A stretch of 64,000 nt of DNA from RGIG8745 sp045576655 (GTDB lineage: Bacteria > Bacteroidota > Bacteroidia > Bacteroidales > Bacteroidaceae), in NCBI GenBank assembly GCA_045576655.1, contig JAZNGW010000046.1:18859-82858 (forward strand). The letters are read 5' to 3'. The notes below the pieces were generated by a model, which worked only from the letters and a program-made list of their open reading frames with translations, was not told the origin of the DNA and did not search any database. A program made the translations under genes and the position numbers. Shown in pieces: positions 10,501 to 17,568 of this stretch (position 1 is its first letter; the number at the start of each line of letters is the position of its first letter).

Positions 10501-12240
10501 TCCAAACTTCGCCGTGTCGAGCAACAACGTCACATCTGCTCTCGTCTCAGGCGAATAGAAATCGAAGCCATGACCTTCAGCCGAAACGGAGCCTGCCAAC
10601 CTCAGTTCTTCCTCAAGCTTGACAATCTTGTTCAGCACCAAATTGCTTATATCCACGTCTGCCTTGTAATGCTCCGTCTCTAAGCCGTAATTGGCGGTCA
10701 TCATGACAATGGCATCGGCAGCGTGCAAGTTGGCATCAGCCGAAGCCACCCCGTCAACCAATTCCGCATTAGCGAGCAGCATCATATTTTTAGGGATACT
10801 GAACGATGCCGCCGCATCAGCAGGCATCCAACCTTTCACAAAGTCCACATCCCATACATCGGCCTTCATGCTGAACTTTCCGCCTATCTTCTTAAGGTCT
10901 GTCAAGTTTGTAGCCTCGCCTCGTCCCTTAACAGACAAGGCGCCATTCATCTCCGCATCAACGCTACGGATAGCCAGACGCTTCATGTTACCCTCAGCCC
11001 TCAAGTTCATCTTCAAAGGCGGAAGCATGACTCTCTCTCCTCTTTCAAACCCTGTAGGATAGGCCTGCGAATCCACCGGCAGAGAGATAGCGGCATTGCC
11101 TAACGCAAGTTCCACATCGCCCCACCCGAGCGTCATGTTCGCATCCACGTTCATTCTGCCAGGATTGTTCTCGTCGAAGGCGTTCATGTCCATGTCCACG
11201 TTTGCCGCCAACTTTGAGTTCTCCGTTCTCAATATAAGGTCATCCACTTTGAGCGCCACAGAGTCCATCGCTATGCGTGTGTGGCCTTCAACAATAGCCA
11301 GTCCGCTTCGCTCTTTAGCAACAAAACGATTGAGCGTCAAACCCAACTTGCCAGTTTTGCCGTCAAACGAAACCGAATCCACATCCACGCCTATCCCGTC
11401 CAGCGCTATATGCTGAGGGTCAAGCACCCCTTTGGCAGCAGCGCCTGAGCCCATATCGTAAGTAACTGATGTCCCGTCAATTCTCAACCTATGCACATCA
11501 TACTTTTCCTTCTCCAGATCGAGAAATCCGGTCACGAAAGCATCGCCCACATGAGCGCCTATGACCACACTGTCTTTCTGCGGAGCAAGTGCCATGCGCA
11601 CCCCCACATTCTTCATCCTCACATCGTCCAGCCGCACCACCCACGCAACAGGCTCTGACGCTGACACCGCCGTGTCCTCAGCCACAGAGTCAGCCAGCGT
11701 AACCGTCAAGTCGGCGTCAGCAAGCAGAGCATGACTCACCACGGCTTCGCTTCGCTCCAAACTTGTCGTGTGGGAATCGAGCGTAAACTCGCCCATATAT
11801 CCCTTCAGGCGCATAGCCTCAACGAGGTTACGAGTGTCAACCTTCACATCCCGCAATGTCACGCAATCCACCTCCACCTCCTGCTTAAGCAACGGCTGCA
11901 GCCTCACGCTCACCAACAGTTCGCCCGCATCAAGCACCGTATCGCCTTCCTGAATAGCAACCGTATTGCGCAAAGACAAGTCAAGAGGAAACTTCAGCCT
12001 CACCTCGCCCACCTTCACGTCCATGCCCATCTCCTCCGACAAGATGCCAGTAGCCGTATCGACAGCCCACTGCTGAACAGGCGGGATATACAGCAATACA
12101 CCCAGCAACAGAATCAGCAGCAAAGGCACAGCAACTACCCATGCCACAATTCTCAAGACACGTCCAGCAACGCCTCCCTTCTTCAGCGCCACTTCATCCG
12201 TACCTTGACCCCCATTCTTCAAATCGTCTTTATTAGTCAT
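7558..12240 (-). CDS. tamB: TamB: inner-membrane-anchored translocation and assembly protein
   Basis: The start at 12240 (MTNKDDLKNGG) is preferred to one at 12285 because it gives a short cytoplasmic lead before the single membrane helix (about residues 27-49, rich in Leu/Val). The remaining ~1500 residues are repetitive amphipathic beta strands typical of the AsmA/TamB bridge proteins, and the last ~400 residues match the DUF490 region conserved in TamB (for example LGLRYT-free strands, then the helix MSLEEKNKLAVAMLATG). TamB spans the periplasm and carries lipid or unfolded outer-membrane substrates to TamL. Length (1560) is normal for the family. It is the first gene of a two-gene operon with tamL. 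Confidence 0.88.
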   Translation of the reverse strand: MTNKDDLKNGGQGTDEVALKKGGVAGRVLRIVAWVVAVPLLLILLLGVLLYIPPVQQWAVDTATGILSEEMGMDVKVGEVRLKFPLDLSLRNTVAIQEGDTVLDAGELLVSVRLQPLLKQEVEVDCVTLRDVKVDTRNLVEAMRLKGYMGEFTLDSHTTSLERSEAVVSHALLADADLTVTLADSVAEDTAVSASEPVAWVVRLDDVRMKNVGVRMALAPQKDSVVIGAHVGDAFVTGFLDLEKEKYDVHRLRIDGTSVTYDMGSGAAAKGVLDPQHIALDGIGVDVDSVSFDGKTGKLGLTLNRFVAKERSGLAIVEGHTRIAMDSVALKVDDLILRTENSKLAANVDMDMNAFDENNPGRMNVDANMTLGWGDVELALGNAAISLPVDSQAYPTGFERGERVMLPPLKMNLRAEGNMKRLAIRSVDAEMNGALSVKGRGEATNLTDLKKIGGKFSMKADVWDVDFVKGWMPADAAASFSIPKNMMLLANAELVDGVASADANLHAADAIVMMTANYGLETEHYKADVDISNLVLNKIVKLEEELRLAGSVSAEGHGFDFYSPETRADVTLLLDTAKFGRIDVSSTNAHVSLDKGKMGMEMACDNDVLQTELGLTGSISEKSLDADLDLQLPFVDFKAMGLSEKTLEVTTNGRVKANYNWNELFKVDAFVRGLDMRIGKEKLLTDDFKLYAESMPDSTAAVLKTGDLSFDFRSPNNLFALIDMFVGVGDVAMKQIEAKSVNLEEIKKIMPVTKLRTDIGTENPVTKILALNGMSFDVVKADLRTSPENGLTGWAHVFGFKTDSIRIDTLYCNLVQDSTRFNYKAGIRCDDQKLCPGFSAVLDGYIAALDADAHLTYVSKKGKQGMDLGVKAFFTDSVSTFNLYPNTPTIAFNKFDLNGDNFVSIDSLGRIYANVDLHSKKDSCRIYVKADPEGDNLQDANAVVENLNLGELLTVLPFMPKMDGLLNLDVNYVQDAQNFTVSGELEAEKFKYEGASVGDLKAVFDYAPMGEFVHDVKAELSHNDVEFAELAGSYNGEAEGVLDADLNLKDLPMSMLSAFVPDQMATFSGDIDGNLKVQGTMDKLLVNGSILPDSVRLISEPYAVNMLFANTPITFDNSRLRFNRLAMYGTGKNPLTLNGYVDFADFEEIMMSLSLYGQNFQLIDSKRTRKSIIFGEMYGDFLARVNGTMDDLSVRGMVNVLNNTDMTYVMTDTPLSIDYRLEDIVTFVDFNAPPDTSAVRDTRKFMGMDLNLQLNVEDGAEFHCEFSADRQSYVNVQGGGSMVMTYTPEGVLNLQGRYTINEGEMKYTLPVIPLKTFTLQNGSYIDFTGDPMNPMLNIAATERTKASVATEDGKSRSVTFDVGLKITNTLSNMGLEFTIAAPEDLTIQNELASMSLEEKNKLAVAMLATGMYLSGSNSSGFNAGNALNNFLQNEINNIAGQALSTAVDVNVGMEQSTRDDGSTKTDYSFKFSKRLFSDRLNIVIGGKVNADGNKTENESGAYIDDVSLEWRLDNGGTRYVRLFHEKNYDNLIEGELIENGAGVVLRKKLDRLSELFIFKK

Positions 12241-12328
12241 TCTGAATACTATTTTAAACTTTAACAATAACGTTAACAACAACATTATTGTGCTTAATAG
12301 TAGCTAAAAATCCCCAACTTTTTACTTC

Positions 12329-12904
12329 TTACTTTTTACTTCTTACTTCCCCATATACATCCGCATGCAAAACCTCAATCATTTCGCCAATCGGCACATC
12401 CGCCTGCCCGCCAGCCGCACGGACCATCAATTTCATTTCCAATCCAGGCACCACCCCATACGACGGCTGCACATAATAGTCAGGCATCAAGCGAAAACCC
12501 AGATTTTCGTAAAACCTGACCCTGCGCCGCGTCAGCGCGCAAACAGGAGGCTCCACCTCAAGCACCACAGGCACATCGCCCACACCATCAAGCCACTCCC
12601 TCATCACCTCAGAACCCATTCCGCCTCCACGCAGTTCCTCCCTCACCGCCAGATATTCCACATACACAAACGGCCACTTCTGCACACCATCCACCTCGCA
12701 CGCCAAGTCCCAATAGCAAAGCATGGCATCGCCCATGCCACAAACCATACAGTGAAACCTCGGCTCCTCCCGTACAAGGCGGTCAAACCACCCTCTCGGC
12801 CTCCGCTCACACTCAGGAAACGAGTCCATAAACAACCGCATCAGAGGTTCGTACCCCGCATCATCAGTATCAGTAATCCTGCATAAATTCATAGAGCAAA
12901 CCAT
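12329..12904 (-). CDS. GNAT-family N-acetyltransferase
   Basis: A 191-residue protein with the GNAT fold: the acetyl-CoA pyrophosphate loop is LRGGGMGSEVM (R/QxxGxG/A type), preceded by the strand YVEYLAVREE and followed by FYENLGF, the usual fourth-motif segment. Substrate is unknown. A second in-frame start at 12892 (MNLCRITDTDD) is equally likely. The gene lies upstream of tamB on the same strand with a 88-bp gap that contains short T-rich repeats, so co-transcription is uncertain. Confidence 0.75.
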   Translation of the reverse strand: MVCSMNLCRITDTDDAGYEPLMRLFMDSFPECERRPRGWFDRLVREEPRFHCMVCGMGDAMLCYWDLACEVDGVQKWPFVYVEYLAVREELRGGGMGSEVMREWLDGVGDVPVVLEVEPPVCALTRRRVRFYENLGFRLMPDYYVQPSYGVVPGLEMKLMVRAAGGQADVPIGEMIEVLHADVYGEVRSKK

Positions 12905-12966
12905 TCACTTTAATGAACAATATTCCTACAGACTACAAAAATACGAATAAATTGTTTAAACAGATA

Positions 12967-13165
12967 TTGAGTTTTTAAGTTTTTAAGTTTGTGAGTTTTG
13001 TAGAGACGTCATATTATGGCATCTCAATTCGTGCGGATTATATTTAGGACCCACGGTTTTTGAGTTCTTGAGTTTGTGAGTTTTTTAACTTCTTAACTCC
13101 TTAACTTCTTAACTCCTTAACTTTTAACTTTGTGAGTTCCCTAAACCATAAACACTAAACATTAA
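12967..13165. repeat. Intergenic tract of degenerate 8-bp and 7-bp repeats
   Basis: The gap 12905-13463 has no gene. It holds T-rich runs of AGTTTTTA type, then four 8-bp units alternating TTAACTTC and TTAACTCC (about 13083-13125), then 7-bp units CTAAACC, ATAAACA, CTAAACA (13141-13161). The same two repeat types recur in other gaps of the window (17469, 15430, 47391, 48190). Confidence 0.7.
13003..13025. repeat. Short dispersed hairpin, copy 1 (GAGACGTC type)
   Basis: GAGACGTC and GGCATCTC form an imperfect 23-bp palindrome. Related copies lie at 40276, 42382 and 42785, all intergenic. Confidence 0.6.
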
Positions 13166-13222
13166 ATCACACCTGCGCCCTGCCTAAATTCACATCCACC
13201 CCAGCGAATATTTTACAGCACT

Positions 13223-13334
13223 GCGGAGAAAAGTAGAAATAAAAGTAATATTTGTACAAATAATGGTTTTATTTATATAAATATTAGTTTTATTCTTACA
13301 AATATAAGTTTTATTTCTACTTTTCAGCGAGGGG
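13223..13334. repeat. Nested AT-rich palindromic element, copy B
   Basis: Borders are CGGAG (left) and CAGCGAGGGG (right), the reverse of copy A, and the arms carry AGAAAT/ATTTCT instead of ATAAAT/ATTTAT, a compensated change. The core reads in the same direction as copy A. It lies between the GNAT gene and tRNA-Ala. Confidence 0.9.
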
Positions 13335-13417
13335 TCGGGAAGTTTGCACCGAGGCGGAGAGAGTTTTTCAGTGCGGCAGCGATGTTTTTTACTGAGTCAA
13401 GGATACTGTCTGGCGCA

Positions 13418-13453
13418 GAAAAAAAGGGCAGCAAGCTAAAATAGCTTACTGCC
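13418..13453 (-). terminator. Intrinsic terminator of tRNA-Ala
   Basis: On the minus strand GGCAGTAAGCTA pairs with TAGCTTGCTGCC across a three-T loop and is followed by CTTTTTTT. It lies 10 bp beyond the tRNA 3' end. Confidence 0.85.
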
Positions 13454-13463
13454 ACAGGAGGGG

Positions 13464-13537
13464 TGGAGCGTATGAGACTCGAACTCATCACCTCGACACT
13501 GCCAGTGTCGCGCTCTAGCCAGATGAGCTAACGCCCC
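13464..13537 (-). tRNA. tRNA-Ala (anticodon GGC)
   Basis: The 74-nt cloverleaf has acceptor stem GGGGCGT/ACGCTCC, D-stem GCTC/GAGC, anticodon stem CGACA/TGTCG around loop CTGGCAG (anticodon GGC), and T-arm ATGAG-TTCGAGT-CTCAT. The 3' CCA is not encoded. It has its own promoter (13609-13639) and terminator (13418-13453). Confidence 0.95.
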
Positions 13538-13608
13538 GCAGGTTTTAAGTTAAAAGTTAAGAGTTAAAAAACTCACAAACTTAAAACTCAAAACTTACGA
13601 CCGCGGTG

Positions 13609-13639
13609 CAAATATAGCACCGTTTTTATAATGTGCAAA
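13609..13639 (-). promoter_or_regulatory. Bacteroidetes-type promoter of tRNA-Ala
   Basis: On the minus strand TTTG (13636-13639), 19 nt, then TATATTTG (13609-13616): an exact match to TTTG-N19-TAnnTTTG. Transcription should start near 13602, about 65 nt before the tRNA. Confidence 0.85.
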
Positions 13640-13691
13640 AAGAAATGGACTATATTTCCGAAAAAAAGGTTACAGTTTGCGTTCGGCTCGC

Positions 13692-13722
13692 TTTGAATGA
13701 ACGGGCAAAAATGCTAAATTTG
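13692..13722 (+). promoter_or_regulatory. Bacteroidetes-type promoter of the GH43-like gene
   Basis: TTTG (13692-13695), 19 nt, then TAAATTTG (13715-13722). A start near 13729 would leave a leader of about 32 nt before the ATG at 13761. Confidence 0.85.
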
Positions 13723-13760
13723 CCTCCGTTGACAGTTTAACCTAAAAATACGAGTTCGTG

Positions 13761-14813
13761 ATGAGAAAAACATTTTTACTTTTAGCGGCAATGCTGATCG
13801 TGTCGGCAGCAAGCGCTCAGAAGTCTCCTTCGGAGAAGGATATGGGGGCGTATCTGTTCACTTATTTCAACGACCCTACCCACAGCCTGTTTATGGCGGT
13901 GAGCTATGACGGCTACACGTTTAAGGCTGTAAATGAGAGCAAGCCTATAATTTCGGGCGACAGCATTGCCGACCAGCGGGGCATTCGCGACCCTCACATC
14001 TATCGCGGACCTGACGGATGGTTCTATATTGCCATGACTGACCTGCACGTATTTGGCAAGCAGCGCGGACTGCGCTCTACTCAATGGGAGCGTGACGACA
14101 AGTATGGCTGGGGAAACAACCGTGGCTTAGTGCTGATGAAATCGAAGGACCTCATACACTGGACGCACACGGAGGTGCGCATCGACCAGCGCTTCCCTGA
14201 AGAGTTTGGCGAACTGGGATGTGCCTGGGCTCCGGAAATCATCTACGACCCGTCGGTCGGCAAAATGATGGTTTACTTCACTATCCGCAAGGAGGCTGGC
14301 GGCAGGACTAAGCTTTACTATTCGTATGCCAACGACGAGTTTACCGACTTAGTGACCGAACCTAAATTATTGTTTGAATATCCGGACGAGAAGATTCAGG
14401 TGCTTGACGCTGACATCTGCCCTATGCCCGACGGCAGATATTTCATGACATACGTGGCACAGGAGAACCCTGGCGGAATCAAGTATATGGTGTCTGACAA
14501 GATTACGGAGGGATGGCAATATGTAGAGGGGCAGATTGACGCCGAAAGGGGTTCGTGCGAGGCGCCTAACACATGGAAGCGCATTGGCGAGGACAAGTGG
14601 GTGGTGATGTACGACATCTTCAGCATCAACCCGCATAACTTCGGTTTTGTCGAGACTACCGACTTCAAGACTTTCACTCCGCTCGGACGTTTCAACGAAG
14701 GTGTCATGAAGGCTGAGAACTTCGTTTCGCCAAAGCATGGGAGCGTAATTCATATCACCAAGAAAGAGGCTAAACGCCTTATTAAGTACTGGGAGAAGAA
14801 GAACAGGAAATAA
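13761..14813 (+). CDS. Secreted glycoside hydrolase, family 43 type
   Basis: The ATG at 13761 opens on a signal peptide (MRKTFLLLAAMLIVSAASAQ). The 350-residue protein looks like a single five-bladed propeller of the GH43/GH62-type clan: the N-terminal blade has IRDPHI with the likely general base Asp77, WAPEI follows at 156-160, DAD near 216-218 offers the pKa-modulating Asp, and CEAPNTW gives the likely acid Glu267. Such enzymes remove arabinose, xylose or galactose from plant or host glycans; the exact substrate is not readable. No susC/susD genes stand beside it, so it is an orphan enzyme with its own promoter. Confidence 0.75.
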   Translation: MRKTFLLLAAMLIVSAASAQKSPSEKDMGAYLFTYFNDPTHSLFMAVSYDGYTFKAVNESKPIISGDSIADQRGIRDPHIYRGPDGWFYIAMTDLHVFGKQRGLRSTQWERDDKYGWGNNRGLVLMKSKDLIHWTHTEVRIDQRFPEEFGELGCAWAPEIIYDPSVGKMMVYFTIRKEAGGRTKLYYSYANDEFTDLVTEPKLLFEYPDEKIQVLDADICPMPDGRYFMTYVAQENPGGIKYMVSDKITEGWQYVEGQIDAERGSCEAPNTWKRIGEDKWVVMYDIFSINPHNFGFVETTDFKTFTPLGRFNEGVMKAENFVSPKHGSVIHITKKEAKRLIKYWEKKNRK

Positions 14814-14934
14814 GTTAAAAGTTAAAAGTTGAATCACAGGAGTAAAATTCGTGGAGTTATGAACAGGAGTTAAATCACGGGAGTTAAATTGGGGACGATA
14901 CCATAGGATGTGCCGCCTCGCATCAAGCCCCGAA

Positions 14935-14982
14935 GTAACTTCCCCAATGTAACTTCCCCAATGTAACTTCCCCAATGTAACT
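14935..14982. repeat. 14-bp tandem repeat
   Basis: GTAACTTCCCCAAT is repeated three times without change (14935-14976) and followed by GTAACT. It sits in the 238-bp gap after the GH43-type gene, which also contains GGAGTTAAAT motifs (14868-14890) that read as loose inverted copies. No gene is seen in this gap. Confidence 0.8.
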
Positions 14983-15051
14983 CCTACAACTTAGGACCCA
15001 CAAACTTACAAACTCATTCCAACCTTCTACTTTCTACATTCTACCTAATGT

Positions 15052-15428
15052 CTATTTACTTTTTCTATATCCTGACGATGTCACCATTGCCAGCACTTCG
15101 TCGTTTTCATCCGTGATTCTCACCTCTATAAACGGCAAGCGGTGGTGGCTCACTAACTCGCGGGCTTCAGCATAGACGTAGCCCTCACTTACAGAACGTA
15201 TGTAGGTGATATTGGTTGATATGGAAAAAGTCGGTGGCGCTTCGTAGTTAGCCACAGAGGCAAAAACCAGATCTGCAAGCGTGAAGAGAGCTCCACCCTG
15301 GCACACCCCACGGCATTCAAGTGGTCTGGAGTAATCAACATGCGCGCTTTGGCATATCCCTTTTCCGCCTCAAGGAGTTCCACTCCTGCGAGTGCGGCAA
15401 ACCTGTCTTTCTTAAGAAAATCTTTCAT
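15052..15428 (-). pseudogene. Hotdog-fold (PaaI-type) thioesterase broken by a frameshift
   Basis: Two overlapping reading frames together make one thioesterase. The first, from 15428, gives MKDFLKKDRFAALAGVEL through HLNAVG; the second continues CQGGALFTLADLVFASVANY to the stop at 15052. The family normally reads HLN..G.CQGGALFTLAD in one frame. The break falls at a run of four C on the plus strand (15306-15309, G on the coding strand); one extra G would restore HLNAVGVCQGGALF. The lesion may be a real mutation, a slippage-prone site or a sequencing error. If intact the protein would hydrolyse an acyl-CoA thioester in the cytoplasm. Confidence 0.75.
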
Positions 15429-15453
15429 TGCACTAAACATTAAACACTAAACC

Positions 15454-16149
15454 TTAAACATCAACCTCCCCCACTCCCAAATCGGTGTTCTCGATCAATA
15501 TTTCAATGCGAGGGTCATCTTTTATAGCAGGGTAAACATCCGATTTGAACCATTCGGCAAGTTCCTCATCCCGCTTCACACAAGTTGAGTTGTTGCAAAA
15601 GACGTTGACACTGAAGTACTCAAAATGCCTGCGGGCAATATCTATATCATTGATGATAGTCTCACGCGTCTGACCTTCCACGCAACAAAGCAGGCACACA
15701 CCGCTGAAGTGCCTGGCAATCTCAGCAGGCGTCACATCCGCAGGTACGCCCTTGTTCCATTTCTCACGCATTGCCCCATCGAAGGTCTCCACCCCACAAC
15801 GAAACTTCACATTGACTGGAGCAAAGCGGTCGGCAAACTCCTGCAAACGATTACGATACATATAATGCGCCTCAAACCAGAGGGTATGGATATTCTTTTC
15901 TCTCACAATATCAGCAATCATTCCGAGAGTCTGATTATCAAGTTCAATGCACGAACCCGAATTGATAACATCCAGCACCCCATATTCACCCGTCACCCGA
16001 CTAAGCACCTCCCTATTGCAAGAGAAAGGAGTGGCGCTCCTGTCGGTGTGGTAATCGCAAAATGCACACTTGCGCCAGCGGCATCCCGTGCCTTGCAAAA
16101 GGACGAACTCGCGAGGCATCTTGGTGCGGATCAGTGAATATCTCTCCAT
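15454..16149 (-). CDS. Radical SAM protein coupled to queuosine-precursor transporter
   Basis: 231 residues from the ATG at 16149; a TTG at 16158 that overlaps the upstream stop is also possible. The cluster motif is CRWRKCAFC (CX4CX2C rather than the usual CX3CX2C), close to the N-terminus, followed by further Cys pairs (LLCC near the middle). Downstream segments FEAHYMYRN, CGVETFDGAMREKWNKG and VEGQTRET fit a radical SAM barrel that is shorter than usual. It lies 5 bp after the YhhQ-type transporter, so it is probably part of the same salvage pathway. A queuine or queuosine lyase like QueL of Clostridioides difficile is an attractive guess, but sequence similarity to QueL could not be tested here. 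Confidence 0.7.
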   Translation of the reverse strand: MERYSLIRTKMPREFVLLQGTGCRWRKCAFCDYHTDRSATPFSCNREVLSRVTGEYGVLDVINSGSCIELDNQTLGMIADIVREKNIHTLWFEAHYMYRNRLQEFADRFAPVNVKFRCGVETFDGAMREKWNKGVPADVTPAEIARHFSGVCLLCCVEGQTRETIINDIDIARRHFEYFSVNVFCNNSTCVKRDEELAEWFKSDVYPAIKDDPRIEILIENTDLGVGEVDV

Positions 16150-16154
16150 GCCGC

Positions 16155-16844
16155 TCAAAAAGTCGTTTTACGCATCTTACGTTTCAGCCAATACACCGCA
16201 GCGTATGCCATAGGAGTGCCGAAGAACGATTCGATGAGCAATTTGGATATGTACTGAAACGCCATCATATAGAGAAGGTCATGAGTAGAGACCACTCCAA
16301 GAAATGCAATAAGCACGAACGGCAGAGTGTCGAACAAATAGCCAATCATAGAACTACCTATAGTTCGCACCCAAAGACGCCTTCCCTTTGTCTTCAGCTT
16401 TATGCGCTCCATAATCCATGCGTTGGAGAGTTCGCCCAGCAGAAATCCTGCCAACGACGCTATAACGATGCGAGGCACATAGGTGAAGACATGATTATAC
16501 GCCCCCGCCGTTTCAGCGAGATAGTCGGGCGAAGGCAGCCACACGCCAATCTGAGTGCATGCCACCATGATGATGTTACAGAAGAACGTGAGCCATATCA
16601 CCTTTTTTGCCGTGCGAAATCCCCATATCTCGGTAAGCACATCACCAAGCATATATGCAAAAGGAAAAGTGATAGTTCCCGCATCGAAATAGAAGAGCCC
16701 CAAAATGCTGATGACCTTCACGGCCATCACGTTCGACACGAGATAAAGAGTTACAAAAAGTGCCGTCACAACTATCAACGGCACCGTCATAGACTCGCCT
16801 GAGTCTATTCGGTTTTTGAAAGGGTTTTCCGATACCTTGTCCAT
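16155..16844 (-). CDS. yhhQ: Queuosine precursor transporter (YhhQ/VUT family)
   Basis: A 229-residue membrane protein with about six helices. It has the family hallmarks: MAVKVISILGLFYFDAGT near residue 40, then PFAYMLGDVLTEIWGF, and in the middle ASLAGFLLGELSNAW, all typical of the VUT family that imports queuine, preQ0 or preQ1. It is followed by a radical SAM gene and preceded, across a perfect hairpin, by hpt. The arrangement suggests a nucleobase and deazapurine salvage cluster. No preQ1 riboswitch is visible upstream. Confidence 0.88.
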   Translation of the reverse strand: MDKVSENPFKNRIDSGESMTVPLIVVTALFVTLYLVSNVMAVKVISILGLFYFDAGTITFPFAYMLGDVLTEIWGFRTAKKVIWLTFFCNIIMVACTQIGVWLPSPDYLAETAGAYNHVFTYVPRIVIASLAGFLLGELSNAWIMERIKLKTKGRRLWVRTIGSSMIGYLFDTLPFVLIAFLGVVSTHDLLYMMAFQYISKLLIESFFGTPMAYAAVYWLKRKMRKTTF

Positions 16845-16870
16845 AATGTTTATGTTAAAGTTTAGAGGCT

Positions 16871-16894
16871 GATGTTTAGGTTCCCCTAAACATC
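16871..16894. repeat. Perfect 10-bp hairpin between hpt and yhhQ
   Basis: GATGTTTAGG (16871-16880) and CCTAAACATC (16885-16894) pair perfectly; the loop on the minus strand is GGAA, a GNRA tetraloop. There is no T-run, so it is not a plain terminator. It may tune read-through from hpt into yhhQ. Confidence 0.7.
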
Positions 16895-16901
16895 AAACCC
16901 G

Positions 16902-17447
16902 TCAATTACTCTCTATTACTTGATAGATATGAGGCAGATTTCGTCCTTCCTGGTTGTAGTCGAGTCCGTAGCCCACGATGAAATCGTTTTCTATGTCGAA
17001 ACAACGGTAATCGATTTTGAGGTCTACCTTCAGACAGCCAGGCTTGACAAAAAGGGAGGTGATATAAACTTCCTTCGGTTTTTTGGTTCCTAATAAGCGC
17101 AGCATCTCCTTCATTGTGCATCCTGACTCTATTATGTCTTCAACGATGACAACGGTGCGCCCTTCGATGTTCTCGTTCAGTCCGAGCACTTGCTTCACCT
17201 CGCCAGTGGAGTGGTCGCCTTCATACGAAGACATCCGGACGAATGTTATTTCGCAAGGAAAGTTGATGTTGCGCAGAAGGTCGGCTGCAAAGACGTATGA
17301 CCCGTTTAGCACCACTACAAACAGCGGATTTTTCTTTCTCAAATCTTCGTCAATCTGAGCCGCCACTTCCTTTACTCTCGCCTGTATTTTATCTTCCGAA
17401 ATGTAAAGCGCGAATTTCTTGTCTTTTACTTGAACTACTGTATTCAT
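16902..17447 (-). CDS. hpt: Hypoxanthine phosphoribosyltransferase
   Basis: 181 residues, normal for the family. The PRPP-binding loop VVIVEDIIESGCT lies at 99-111, VLNGS at 47-50 forms the pyrophosphate loop, and the C-terminal VGYGLDYNQEGRNLPH gives the base-binding Asp and the Mg-binding segment. The enzyme converts hypoxanthine or guanine and PRPP to IMP or GMP in the cytoplasm. It follows the purine permease and a Tsx-like channel on the same strand, which gives a complete uptake-to-nucleotide route. Confidence 0.93.
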   Translation of the reverse strand: MNTVVQVKDKKFALYISEDKIQARVKEVAAQIDEDLRKKNPLFVVVLNGSYVFAADLLRNINFPCEITFVRMSSYEGDHSTGEVKQVLGLNENIEGRTVVIVEDIIESGCTMKEMLRLLGTKKPKEVYITSLFVKPGCLKVDLKIDYRCFDIENDFIVGYGLDYNQEGRNLPHIYQVIESN

Positions 17448-17468
17448 GGGTTATTAATTTTATTATTA

Positions 17469-17514
17469 GTTAGGAGTTAAGGAGTTAAGGAGTTAAGAAG
17501 TTAAGAAGTTAAGG
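17469..17514. repeat. 8-bp degenerate repeat tract (GAGTTAAG type)
   Basis: Five successive units of AGTTAAGG/AGTTAAGA between the DUF5020 gene and hpt. Same repeat type, reverse strand, as at 13083-13125. Confidence 0.75.
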
Positions 17515-17568
17515 AACCAAAAAGTTAGTTTGCAACTACTAATTCATAATTCCTAACTCTTAATTCTT

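Noticed and set aside
12241..12285. Upstream start for tamB at 12285
   Set aside because: It adds a hydrophobic leader before a normal cytoplasmic start and membrane anchor; 12240 is better.
16845..16901. preQ1 riboswitch before yhhQ
   Set aside because: Only a simple GNRA hairpin is present; no preQ1 pseudoknot core or A-rich tail.
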